Assembly: GCA_002697345.1 (NCBI GenBank)
Contig: NZVE01000072.1
Coordinates: forward strand, 84,187-148,186
Reading direction: 5' to 3'
Origin: Paracoccaceae bacterium
GTDB lineage: Bacteria; Pseudomonadota; Alphaproteobacteria; Rhodobacterales; Rhodobacteraceae
DNA length: 64,000 nt
Shown here: piece by piece, positions 38,851 through 47,184 of the stretch
How the letters are laid out: the number at the start of each line of letters is the position of its first letter
Numbering within the stretch: the stretch's first letter is position 1
Notes under the pieces: generated by a model
The model's database searches: none
Told to the model about the DNA's origin: nothing
What the model saw: only the letters and a program-made list of their open reading frames with translations
Translations under genes and position numbers: made by a program

Positions 38851-39966
38851 ATGTCTAAGTCTGGTCAGCAGTTAGTAATTTCATCAATTGAAGAAATTAT
38901 AGATGACGCAAGAAATGGTAAAATGTTCATACTTGTTGATCACGAAGATCGTGAAAATGAAGGTGACTTAATAATACCTGCAGAAATGGCAACAGCTGAA
39001 ACTGTAAATTTTATGGCAAAATATGGGCGTGGTCTTATTTGTCTTGCTTTGACGGGGGATCGGGTTGATCATTTAAACTTACCGCTAATGTCATCACATA
39101 ACTCGTCTCGCCATGAGACTGCTTTTACGATTTCAATAGAAGCGCGGGAGGGTGTTACTACTGGGATTTCTGCTCAGGATAGAGCTCATACCATTTCAGT
39201 GGCAATCGATAAAAATCACTCATCCTCAGATATCGCGACCCCTGGGCATGTTTTTCCTCTTAGAGCAAAAGAGGGGGGCGTTTTAGTAAGAGCTGGACAT
39301 ACAGAGGCAGCAGTAGATATCTCAAGATTAGCTGGTTTAAATGAATCAGGAGTTATTTGTGAGATCATGAATGACGATGGAACTATGTCGCGATTGGCTG
39401 ACTTAATTGGTTTCGCGAAACAGCACTGCTTACGTATTGGAACAATTAGTGACCTAATCTCATATCGAAGAAGGCATGATAATTTGGTTACTGAAACATC
39501 GAACAAGATGGTTTCCTCAGTTTATGGAGGGGATTGGAAAATGCGCACTTTTAAAGATGAAATTCAAGGAGGAATGCATGTAGTCCTTTCAAAAGGTACA
39601 TTAGGAAAAGAGACTACAGTTCTCACTCGTATGCACGTGTTCAACCCTTTTGAGGATGCCCTGGGGATAAATGATGGGAACTCACCTGCATTATCAACTG
39701 CAATGAGAATAATTTCTCAGGAAGGAAGGGGTGTTGTAGTGTTACTTCGAGATATGAGCGCGACCCTTAGTGAATGTTCGGAACCTTCCTCTTCAACCCT
39801 AAGGGAGTATGGCTTGGGAGCACAGATTCTAGCAGAATTAGGTCTTGGATCCATTGAATTATTAACCAACTCACCTTCACCAAAAGTCGTTGGTTTGGAT
39901 GCTTACGGTCTAAAAATTTCTGGAACTAGACCGTTAACCCATGAGGAATTAGATGATAACAGCTGA
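38851..39966 (+). CDS. ribB: 3,4-dihydroxy-2-butanone 4-phosphate synthase with degenerate RibA domain
   Basis: A 371-residue protein. Residues 1-205 are an intact RibB, with [11 protein letters not shown] (catalytic acidic loop) and H-T-E-A-A-V-D. The C-terminal half aligns in shape with GTP cyclohydrolase II but lacks the C-x(n)-C-x-C zinc site and the H-S-E-C core; its place is taken by [10 protein letters not shown]. It should therefore not make the pyrimidine precursor. Such RibB-X hybrids are common in alphaproteobacteria; a separate ribA is expected elsewhere. Its 3' end overlaps ribH by 14 bp. Confidence 0.9.
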   Translation: MSKSGQQLVISSIEEIIDDARNGKMFILVDHEDRENEGDLIIPAEMATAETVNFMAKYGRGLICLALTGDRVDHLNLPLMSSHNSSRHETAFTISIEAREGVTTGISAQDRAHTISVAIDKNHSSSDIATPGHVFPLRAKEGGVLVRAGHTEAAVDISRLAGLNESGVICEIMNDDGTMSRLADLIGFAKQHCLRIGTISDLISYRRRHDNLVTETSNKMVSSVYGGDWKMRTFKDEIQGGMHVVLSKGTLGKETTVLTRMHVFNPFEDALGINDGNSPALSTAMRIISQEGRGVVVLLRDMSATLSECSEPSSSTLREYGLGAQILAELGLGSIELLTNSPSPKVVGLDAYGLKISGTRPLTHEELDDNS

Positions 39967-40489
39967 GAGTAACAAACAGAACTTTAATTTCTTAAACCCA
40001 GTAAAGATATTAATAGTGGTTTCTCCATATTATAAAAGCATAAGTGACGGTCTGATATCTGGAGCTATGAATGAATGTAAGAAGTATAATACTGATGTCC
40101 ATACAATAGAGGTGCCTGGAGCACTTGAAATTCCCTTAGCTATTCGAATAGCTTTTAGAAAATCAAATTATGACGGATTTATTGCCTTAGGGTGTGTTAT
40201 CAGAGGTGAAACCTCACACTATGACACTGTATGTTCAGATAGTTCTCGTGGCTTGATGTTATTAGGAATTCATGGGGCAAATATTGGTAATGGAATTTTA
40301 ACAGTTGAGAATATGGCTCAGGCTGAAGAGAGGGCTGACCCAAAGAAATTGAATAAAGGTGGAGGAGCAGCTACTGCTACGTTAAGCTTAATTCACTTTG
40401 AGCGTACTATTATTGAAAAGGCCAATGATGTGGGATTCAAAACCAGTAAATTTCTGGTTGGTGATACAGAACTGGGTAAAGGAACATAG
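39953..40489 (+). CDS. ribH: 6,7-dimethyl-8-ribityllumazine synthase
   Basis: A 178-residue lumazine synthase. Substrate motif G-A-L-E-I-P is near 56, and G-C-V-I-R-G-E-T-S-H-Y-D-x-V with the catalytic His follows. It joins the products of RibB and RibD. The N-terminal 15 residues overlap the end of ribB in another frame. The last base of its stop TAG is the first base of the nusB GTG start. Confidence 0.94.
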   Translation: MITAESNKQNFNFLNPVKILIVVSPYYKSISDGLISGAMNECKKYNTDVHTIEVPGALEIPLAIRIAFRKSNYDGFIALGCVIRGETSHYDTVCSDSSRGLMLLGIHGANIGNGILTVENMAQAEERADPKKLNKGGGAATATLSLIHFERTIIEKANDVGFKTSKFLVGDTELGKGT

Positions 40490-40962
40490 TGAATACGCAA
40501 ATAAAAAAGGTAAATCAAAAATCAGCAGCTCGTTTCTACTCAGTACAAGCGTTATTCCAAATGGAACATTCGGGGCTTTCTATAGAGGTAGTGATTAGTG
40601 AATTTGAAGAGCATAGGATTGGTGCTGTCTACAACAATACTGAATTTGGGATATGTAACATATCACTGTTTAAGGATATTCTTAATTTAGCAGTTTTAGA
40701 ACAAACTATGATTGATAAAGCAACTGATCGAGCGTTGGCTGCTAACTGGCCTATAGATAGAATAGACCCAACCTTAAGGGCGATCTTTAGAGCGGCAGGG
40801 GCTGAAATGCTATTAGGAAAGACTCCTCCAAAAGTTACAATTGTTGAGTTTATTGATGTAGCTAATGCATTTTTGTCAGATAACAAAGGCTTACCACTGG
40901 TAAACGCAGTTTTAGACAAGATGTCGAGAGAACTTAGCAACCTCAAAACCGCAAGTTGTTAA
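40489..40962 (+). CDS. nusB: Transcription antitermination factor NusB
   Basis: A 157-residue all-helical protein that binds boxA RNA with NusE/S10 for rRNA antitermination. Conserved positions: A-R-F-Y-S-V-Q-A-L-F-Q near 16, the I-D-R-I-D-P-T-L-R-A-I-F-R-A-A segment, and F-I-D-V-A-N-A-F near the end. GTG start is coupled to ribH. It is followed by a 253-bp non-coding stretch holding a probable structured RNA. Confidence 0.93.
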   Translation: MNTQIKKVNQKSAARFYSVQALFQMEHSGLSIEVVISEFEEHRIGAVYNNTEFGICNISLFKDILNLAVLEQTMIDKATDRALAANWPIDRIDPTLRAIFRAAGAEMLLGKTPPKVTIVEFIDVANAFLSDNKGLPLVNAVLDKMSRELSNLKTASC

Positions 40963-40999
40963 TAAGTCTTATCGCTAACATCCAATCAAATAAAAAGTA

Positions 41000-41158
41000 G
41001 CGGAACCACCAACAACCGTTGGAATAGCTAATTCCCGAGGACCTGGTTTTACAGGTGGGCACCAGATAATCGAACCAAGATCCGATCAGAGCCAGTTCCC
41101 TCGAATTTGCTTAAGGCCACTGGAATGTTGTTTCCAATTACGAGAAGGGTAGAACCGC
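41000..41158 (-). ncRNA. Probable structured RNA, about 160 nt, downstream of nusB
   Basis: Nested complementary segments define a rod. They are 41000-41003 with 41155-41158; 41006-41010 with 41148-41152; 41019-41024 with 41132-41137 (or 41011-41016 with 41127-41132); 41031-41040 with 41122-41126 plus 41099-41103; and a terminal hairpin 41041-41045/41052-41056. The second stem pairs fully, with one G-U, only as minus-strand RNA (on the plus strand it is a C-A mismatch). After the closing stem the minus strand runs into CTTTTTATTT, like a terminator tail. Both favour the minus strand. GC is well above the neighbouring gaps. A 6S-like RNA is one possibility, but I cannot match its consensus. 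Confidence 0.45.
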
Positions 41159-41215
41159 TAAGATCCTCTTAAGATGTTTACTGTAAAGCCACAAGCGGCC
41201 GTTTTGGTATTTCAA

Positions 41216-41416
41216 TTATTTATTTTTTTTCTTGTCCATACCTTTGGCTATAAGCGATGCAGCTTTAAGCTCCTCTGCGATTTCCAACGCTTCCTCAGGA
41301 TCGAAGTCTAAAGGTATACTTATATTTTTTCCCTCTATATATATTCTAACCATACCTAGAGTGGTTGGACCAATAGATAAATTTGCTTCTACATTACTCT
41401 GGCTATTAATGCTCAT
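41216..41416 (-). CDS. DUF6324 family protein
   Basis: A 66-residue acidic protein with the pattern I-G-P-T-x2-G-M-V-R-I-Y-I-E and F-D-P-E-E-A-L-E-I-A-E-E-L, recalled from Rhodobacterales small proteins (DUF6324). It ends in a lysine-rich tail. Function unknown. It lies 58 bp upstream of the structured-RNA candidate on the same strand and is divergent from tRNA-His. Confidence 0.7.
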   Translation of the reverse strand: MSINSQSNVEANLSIGPTTLGMVRIYIEGKNISIPLDFDPEEALEIAEELKAASLIAKGMDKKKNK

Positions 41417-41572
41417 ATTAGTTCCTTGATTTATAAGATGATTAATCTTTTACTTTTAACAATCTTTAGTATCTAAAATAGGTGCTGGGACGATATAAGT
41501 ATGTTAATCTGGACGACTTTACAATTGTAGGTCTTGCAATTTGTATAAAATATGGATTAGTCAGTTACTAGT

Positions 41573-41649
41573 GCCGCCTTAGCTCAGTTGGTTAGAGCGC
41601 CTGATTGTGGATCAGGAGGTCCCCCGTTCAAACCGGGGAGGTGGTACCA
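41573..41649 (+). tRNA. tRNA-His (GTG), CCA encoded
   Basis: Complete cloverleaf: acceptor GCCGCCT/AGGTGGT with two G-U pairs, D-arm GCTC...GAGC, anticodon stem CCTGA/TCAGG with loop TTGTGGA (anticodon GTG), T-stem CCCCG/CGGGG with loop TTCAAAC, discriminator A73 and CCA. Base -1 is T rather than G and base 73 is A rather than C, so the usual G-1:C73 histidine identity pair is missing, as known for one group of alphaproteobacteria. Confidence 0.97.
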
Positions 41650-41659
41650 ACTTAGATTA

Positions 41660-41962
41660 TTAGTTTTTCCCCCCATTTATATTTATTTCGTTTTTGATTT
41701 TCCCTGTTTTGCTATCAAAGATTAGTATTTTGTCGTTTGATGTAGTTATGGCTATCCAATCAGATCCCTGAGAGTAAGAAATCGCTTTTGTACCTTTTGG
41801 TAGGGATATGTCCTGTGGTATTTTAAGTTTTGAAGGTTGTAATTTGATAACAAGAAGGGTTATCACAATTATTATCCCTGAGATCATTGTAAATGTCAGG
41901 GTAGTTACTAAAATACGAAGAAATCTTATATTGGAGGGATCTAATCCCGGTGTTTTACTCAT
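41660..41962 (-). CDS. DUF6476 family membrane protein
   Basis: A 100-residue protein: short N-terminus, R-F-L-R-I-L-V-T-T-L-T, one transmembrane helix at about 20-43 (T-M-I-S-G-I-I-I-V-I-T-L-L-V-I), then a soluble part with a W-I-A-I-T-T and I-L-I-F-D-S-K-T-G beta pattern. It matches Rhodobacterales DUF6476 as I recall it; function unknown. Its ATG (41962-41960) overlaps the rluD ATG (41961-41963) on the other strand in the sequence CATG. Confidence 0.7.
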   Translation of the reverse strand: MSKTPGLDPSNIRFLRILVTTLTFTMISGIIIVITLLVIKLQPSKLKIPQDISLPKGTKAISYSQGSDWIAITTSNDKILIFDSKTGKIKNEININGGKN

Positions 41963-42998
41963 GAATCAAGGCTCGCGTTCTATAGAAATTGAAATATTTG
42001 GTAATCGTATTACCCGCCTTGATAAAGCACTGGCAGCTTATGCACCAGTCTCTTTAAATTTGAGTAGATCTTATGCAACGCGTTTAATACATAATGGAGC
42101 TGTTAGCTTGAAGGGGGTTATTGTTACAGAAGCTGACTTCACGGTGTTGGATAAACAAATATGGAAAATAATAATCCCAGAAGCTACTACTTTAGAAACA
42201 GTAGCTCAAAATATACCATTAGATGTAGTTTTTGAAGACGAATACTTAATAATTGTAAACAAACCAGCTGGTATGGTCGTTCACCCTGCACCAGGGTCTC
42301 TCGATAAAACTTTGGTAAATGCTCTCTTACACCATTGTTCAGATACTCTTTCTGGTATTGGAGGGGAGCGTCGGCCTGGAATTGTCCATAGAATTGATAA
42401 GGATACATCGGGACTACTTGTAGTAGCAAAATCAGATATTGCTCACCATGGATTGGCAAAACAGTTTGAGAAACATAGTGTGACAAGAAAATACCTTGCT
42501 TTATGCCACGGAGTTCCCGATGCCGCTGATCCAAGGTTGCTCGGGATCCCAGGGGTGGGATTTGAATCTGGAAATATTCTTAAAATTGTGGGTAACCTTG
42601 CACGACATAAACATGAACGGCAGAGGCAAGCGGTAATTAAAAATGGAGGAAGGTACGCTGTAACACGAGCACGAGTCTTACAAAAGTTTGGCACTCCAGC
42701 GGCTTTATCGTTAATTGAGTGCTGGTTGGAGACAGGTCGCACTCATCAAATCAGAGTTCATATGACCTATGTTGGACATTCTTTGGTTGGAGACCCTGTT
42801 TACGGATCAAAGCGTAAAATGCCAAGGAAAGCATTTTCTGAAACGACACAAACCTCAATAAAATCGTTCCCTAGGCAGGCTTTGCATGCATCTGAACTAG
42901 GTTTTACACATCCAGTTAGTAATGAAAATATGCACTTCACTACCCCAGTGCCAGAAGATTTTTCTAATTTAATTGATAAATTGAACGTTAAAGCATAG
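41961..42998 (+). CDS. rluD: 23S rRNA pseudouridine synthase RluD
   Basis: A 345-residue RluA-family enzyme. An N-terminal S4 RNA-binding domain (about 16-70) is followed by the catalytic domain with H-R-I-D-K-D-T-S-G, D146 being the nucleophile, and L-E-T-G-R-T-H-Q-I-R-V-H near the end. I place the start at the ATG 41961; the frame is open 153 nt further upstream, but that part is antisense to DUF6476 and has no family similarity. No clear Shine-Dalgarno precedes the ATG. It is followed by rpoH, a conserved Rhodobacteraceae pair. Confidence 0.92.
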   Translation: MNQGSRSIEIEIFGNRITRLDKALAAYAPVSLNLSRSYATRLIHNGAVSLKGVIVTEADFTVLDKQIWKIIIPEATTLETVAQNIPLDVVFEDEYLIIVNKPAGMVVHPAPGSLDKTLVNALLHHCSDTLSGIGGERRPGIVHRIDKDTSGLLVVAKSDIAHHGLAKQFEKHSVTRKYLALCHGVPDAADPRLLGIPGVGFESGNILKIVGNLARHKHERQRQAVIKNGGRYAVTRARVLQKFGTPAALSLIECWLETGRTHQIRVHMTYVGHSLVGDPVYGSKRKMPRKAFSETTQTSIKSFPRQALHASELGFTHPVSNENMHFTTPVPEDFSNLIDKLNVKA

Positions 42999-43142
42999 CC
43001 ATGCAGCTTCTAATTTTCTGATGCAGAAAATTTTCCTATTTACATTCTTAACTAAAATAATAGAAATCTTTTGTTATCCTTAGTACTTGAAAGAAACCTA
43101 TTCAGTAAATATCTGTTAACTATAGTAAAGGATACAATGTAC

Positions 43143-44030
43143 ATGTCTAACTACTCGAATTTACCAGCTCCAACCCCTGATGGCGGTTTAAGTAGATACC
43201 TTCAACAGGTAAGGAAGTTCCCAATGTTGGAGCCAGAGGAGGAGTATATGCTGGCTAAGCGCTGGGTTGATCACGAAGATACCGATGCTGCACATCGGTT
43301 GGTGACGTCTCATTTAAGACTGGCCGCAAAAATAGCAATGGGTTACCGGGGTTATGGATTGCCTCAGTCTGAAGTGATTTCTGAGGCTAATGTTGGCCTT
43401 ATGCAAGCGGTGAAAAAATTTGACCCAAATAAAGGTTTTCGACTTGCAACATATGCCATGTGGTGGATTCGTGCTTCAATTCAAGAATATGTCTTACGTT
43501 CTTGGAGTTTAGTAAAATTAGGTACGACAAGTGCTCAGAAAAAACTATTTTTCAACTTAAGGAAGGCAAAAAATAGAATAGGAGCGTTTGAAGAGGGAGA
43601 TTTACGACCTGAGAATAGAAAACGAATAGCCTCAGAACTAAATGTAAAAGAAACTGAGGTTGATTCCATGAACCGTAGAATGTCTGGGGTTGATGCGTCA
43701 CTTAATGCCGTTATTTCTGTTGACGGTGATGGTTCAACTCAATGGCAAGACTGGCTTGAAGATGAAAATGCTGATCAAGCTACTGAATATGAAGAGAAGG
43801 AAGAGTTTGATAGCAGAAGAGAGCTTCTGGTGTCTGCCATGGAGATTTTGAATGATAGAGAAAAAGACATCCTCACTAGGCGGCGATTGACCGAAACTAT
43901 TGCAACACTGGAAGAGTTAAGTTTACATTATAAAGTTAGCAGAGAAAGAATTCGTCAGTTAGAAGTTCGTGCATTCGAAAAACTACAATCTCGAATGCAA
44001 GCGTTGGCCGAAGAAAAAGGAATGATTTAA
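43143..44030 (+). CDS. rpoH: Heat-shock sigma factor RpoH
   Basis: A 295-residue sigma-32 from the ATG at 43143 (MSNYSNLPAPTPDGG). An ATG at 43137 two codons upstream is also possible; the frame stays open from 43071 but without similarity. Region 2 has L-A-T-Y-A-M-W-W-I-R-A-S-I-Q-E-Y. The RpoH box Q-K-K-L-F-F-N-L-R is present, and region 4 ends S-R-E-R-I-R-Q-L-E. AAAGGA lies upstream. Rhodobacteraceae often carry two rpoH genes; this one, next to rluD, fits the rpoHI position. Confidence 0.95.
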   Translation: MSNYSNLPAPTPDGGLSRYLQQVRKFPMLEPEEEYMLAKRWVDHEDTDAAHRLVTSHLRLAAKIAMGYRGYGLPQSEVISEANVGLMQAVKKFDPNKGFRLATYAMWWIRASIQEYVLRSWSLVKLGTTSAQKKLFFNLRKAKNRIGAFEEGDLRPENRKRIASELNVKETEVDSMNRRMSGVDASLNAVISVDGDGSTQWQDWLEDENADQATEYEEKEEFDSRRELLVSAMEILNDREKDILTRRRLTETIATLEELSLHYKVSRERIRQLEVRAFEKLQSRMQALAEEKGMI

Positions 44031-44055
44031 CAGTTATAGCCCTATTATTAAAAAC

Positions 44056-45891
44056 CTATAGGTCATCTAGGCTTTCGAGCTCATCAATCATATTTGAAAT
44101 TAAGTTTAAACCCAACTCCCAAAACTTCGGGTCAGAGGCGTCAAGTCCAAAAGGTTTAAGAAGCTCTGTGTGATGTTGAGAGCCTCCAGCTTTTAGCATA
44201 TCTATGTATTTTTGTTTAAAATCTGGACATCCAGCCTCATAAGCTGAGTATAGAGCATTCACCAAACCATCACCAAAAGCATATGCATAAACATAAAATG
44301 GTGAGTGTACAAAATGTGGGATATAGGCCCAAAAGGTTTCATAACCCTCCATAAATTCAAAAGCTGGTCCAAGGCTGGACCCTTGAATTGACATCCATAG
44401 TTTGTTGATATCATCAGAAGATAATTCACCTTTTGACCTCGCCTCATGCAATTTACATTCAAAGTCATAAAAAGCTATTTGTCTTACGACTGTATTAATT
44501 TGATCTTCTATTTTTCCAGCAAGAAGGATACGTTTTTGTTTCTTTGAGGTGGCACTTTTAAGTACTTTCTTAAATGTCAACATTTCGCCAAATACAGATG
44601 CTGTTTCGGCTAGTGTTAAGGGCGTCGACGAAAGTAACTCACCTTGGCTTGCAGCAAGAACTTGATGTACACCATGCCCAAGTTCGTGAGCGAGGGTCAT
44701 CACATCTCGAGGTTTACCGAGGTAGTTAAGCATTACATATGGATGGACATTTGTTACTGTTGGATGAGCAAATGCTCCAGGTGCTTTACCAGGTTTAACT
44801 GCTGCATCTATCCAGTTCTTTTCAAAAAATACTTTTGCAATATCGGATATCTCAGGAGAAAAGTCTGCATATGCGTCAAGTACTGTACTTTTTGCAACTG
44901 GCCAAGTCACTAATGGGCTGTCCTCTTGTGGAAGGGGAGCATTCCGATCCCAAACTTGAAGTTTTTCCAACTTAAGCCACTTACGTTTAATTTCGTAATA
45001 CCTATGACTAATCTTGGGGTAGGCATTTACCACAGCATCTCGAAGAGCTTGTACTACTTCTGGTTCAACATGATTGGAAAGGTGACGACCATATTGCGGC
45101 GTTGGCATCTTACGCCACTTATCTTGAATTGATTTTTCTTTTGCGAGTGTATTATGAATTCGCGTAAAAATTTTGATATTTTTTTTAAAAACTTTTGCCA
45201 GCTCTAGTGAAGCAGATTTTCTTTTCTCTCTATCAGTATCAGTAAGTAAATTTAACGTAGACTCTATTCCCATAGTCTCATTTGAAACTTTAAACTCTAA
45301 GCCTGAGATAGTTTCATCAAATAACCTGTTCCAAGAAGATGAGCCAACTGTTGAGAGGTCGTGAATATAATGCTCTAATTGTTCTGATAGTTGATGCGGA
45401 CGCATTGTTCTAAGCCTATCAAATATTGGTTTATACCGGTTTAACTTTTTATTTGTATTAAAAAGCCTATTTAATTTAACTTCATCAAGCTTATTTATTT
45501 CCAATGAGAAAAAAATTAAATGAGAGGTTATATTTGTAAGACTATCTTGTTTATCAATTAGAAACTTACTCCTAGTTTCATTTGTTGTTTCTTGATAGTG
45601 TCGTAGACCTGCATATGACATTATTCGTCCTGAAACTTGCTCAATGGTTTCATATCTTGTTATGCAGTTGAGCATACCCTTATCGTCCAACGTAGATAAA
45701 TTTGTTTCATAATCAGCAGCAAAGCTTTTACACTCAGTCTTCAACCAATTAACGTCATTCGTTATTTCTGTACATTCAGGGCTAGAGTATAAGTCGCTCA
45801 GATCCCAGTCAGGTAACCCTGCCAGAGCACCACTTTGTTCAGCCTTATTAAGTAGTAAGTCATTTGTTAAGCATTTTAAAAAAACAGCCAT
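44056..45891 (-). CDS. pepF: Oligoendopeptidase F (M3 family)
   Basis: A 611-residue zinc metallopeptidase degrading short peptides in the cytoplasm. The HExxH motif is H-E-L-G-H at 402-406, with the third ligand in the downstream E-x3-D-type helix (L-A-E-T-A-S-V-F-G-E). The N-terminal helical M3 domain and the G-D-G-L-V-N-A-L-Y segment near 560 are in place. Convergent with rpoH (25-bp gap). No signal peptide. Confidence 0.92.
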   Translation of the reverse strand: MAVFLKCLTNDLLLNKAEQSGALAGLPDWDLSDLYSSPECTEITNDVNWLKTECKSFAADYETNLSTLDDKGMLNCITRYETIEQVSGRIMSYAGLRHYQETTNETRSKFLIDKQDSLTNITSHLIFFSLEINKLDEVKLNRLFNTNKKLNRYKPIFDRLRTMRPHQLSEQLEHYIHDLSTVGSSSWNRLFDETISGLEFKVSNETMGIESTLNLLTDTDREKRKSASLELAKVFKKNIKIFTRIHNTLAKEKSIQDKWRKMPTPQYGRHLSNHVEPEVVQALRDAVVNAYPKISHRYYEIKRKWLKLEKLQVWDRNAPLPQEDSPLVTWPVAKSTVLDAYADFSPEISDIAKVFFEKNWIDAAVKPGKAPGAFAHPTVTNVHPYVMLNYLGKPRDVMTLAHELGHGVHQVLAASQGELLSSTPLTLAETASVFGEMLTFKKVLKSATSKKQKRILLAGKIEDQINTVVRQIAFYDFECKLHEARSKGELSSDDINKLWMSIQGSSLGPAFEFMEGYETFWAYIPHFVHSPFYVYAYAFGDGLVNALYSAYEAGCPDFKQKYIDMLKAGGSQHHTELLKPFGLDASDPKFWELGLNLISNMIDELESLDDL

Positions 45892-45936
45892 TTATATTAC
45901 CTCGTAAATATATAAACTTATAAAATTTTAATTGTT

Positions 45937-47058
45937 TTAGGTCTTTATGTCTGAGATGTGTTGAAGGCCTAATTGTCCCATATTAGAAATTAAGTCTTTT
46001 GTTAAAATATCAATCAGATGATTGGGACCTCTTGTTCCCATAGCACCTAAAGAGTAATGCCAAGCTCCCCCCATCATTACAAAATCTGCGCCTAATGATA
46101 GGGCTCTTAAGATATCTAGGCCTCCTTCTATTCCGCTATCAAAAATGATTGGTAGCTTGGTAACTTCCTTTATTTTTGGCAAAACCTCTATTGAAGAGAA
46201 AGTACCGTCGAATTGGCGCCCAGCATGGTTTGAGACCCATATAGCATTAACACCTTCTTGCTCTAAACTCCTTGCATCTTCTGCTCTCATTATCCCTTTA
46301 ACTACTAAATTCCCTTTCCATTTCTTCCTTAGGTTCCTTAAATAATTTATGTCTGGCGATGTTCTCAATAAGTATCCAATATGCGCTGTAGAAGAGAGAG
46401 ACTTTCTTTCGTTAGAATAACTTTGCATTAGCTTCATTTTTGGTATTCCACTTCTAAGAGTGTTAGCCAACCAAACTGGTTTTTTAATCGCTTGCAAACC
46501 TAGGCGCCCTGTAAGCCTGGGTGGGTGAGTTAATCCACCACGTATCTGCTTTTCTCTTCTTGATGCATCGGGAACATCGACAGTTAAAACTAGAGTCGTA
46601 AATCCTGAATCTTTTACCCTTTTTAATATATCATCTAGTATTTCAGTTTCTCGAGGTGGATATAATTGAAACCAAGCATTTTTATCAATATGGGTAGCCA
46701 GGTCCTCTGGAGTTTGGCTCGCAACCGTTGAAAGTGTGTAGGGTATATTATGTCTTGCTGCCGTTCCTGCCAAAATTTTTTCAGCATTAGGCCAAATTAA
46801 ACCAGACATTCCAACAGGTGCAACACCAAAAGGTAAATTGTATTCGTGATTTAATATAGTAGTTTTAAGGTTTGGGTTTATATCCCCGTGGAGTATTGAT
46901 GGATAAAACATTATTTCATCAAGTTTGATTCTGTTTCTTTTTCGTGTGTGTTCTAACCCTGTTCCACTATCTAAATATTCCCATACAAAATGTGGAATTC
47001 TCTTTTGTGCTCTTTTTTTAAGATCTGATACGGCAGGAAATTTTGAATGATAGTCCAT
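45937..47058 (-). CDS. FMN-dependent alpha-hydroxyacid oxidase/dehydrogenase (LldD-like)
   Basis: A 373-residue (beta/alpha)8 flavoenzyme of the L-lactate dehydrogenase/glycolate oxidase family. The catalytic base is H278 in S-N-H-A-G-R-Q-F-D-G, with R281; K254 contacts FMN N1 (V-V-K-G-I); the N-terminal P-V-G-M-S-G binds FMN. The residue after the His is Ala instead of the usual Gly and Phe replaces Leu, so this is a distinct sub-branch and L-lactate may not be the substrate. It lies 45 bp upstream of pepF on the same strand. Confidence 0.85.
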   Translation of the reverse strand: MDYHSKFPAVSDLKKRAQKRIPHFVWEYLDSGTGLEHTRKRNRIKLDEIMFYPSILHGDINPNLKTTILNHEYNLPFGVAPVGMSGLIWPNAEKILAGTAARHNIPYTLSTVASQTPEDLATHIDKNAWFQLYPPRETEILDDILKRVKDSGFTTLVLTVDVPDASRREKQIRGGLTHPPRLTGRLGLQAIKKPVWLANTLRSGIPKMKLMQSYSNERKSLSSTAHIGYLLRTSPDINYLRNLRKKWKGNLVVKGIMRAEDARSLEQEGVNAIWVSNHAGRQFDGTFSSIEVLPKIKEVTKLPIIFDSGIEGGLDILRALSLGADFVMMGGAWHYSLGAMGTRGPNHLIDILTKDLISNMGQLGLQHISDIKT

Positions 47059-47184
47059 AGGCTCTTTTTCCCTTATTTATTAAAAAAGTCCAGAAAAATA
47101 ATAGGAACAAAATAAGAACTGGCTTTAACTTAAGGTTTTATCCCTGTATTAGATCAATATAACATAAAAAGAGGAATTAAGATA

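Noticed and set aside
41000..41158. Firm call of 6S RNA, SRP RNA or tmRNA
   Set aside because: Core sequences of SRP RNA and tmRNA are absent, and the central bubble does not sit where 6S RNA would have it. Kept as an unidentified structured RNA.
41808..41960. 51-codon N-terminal extension of rluD
   Set aside because: Antisense to DUF6476 and without similarity to pseudouridine synthases; the S4 domain begins only after the ATG at 41961.
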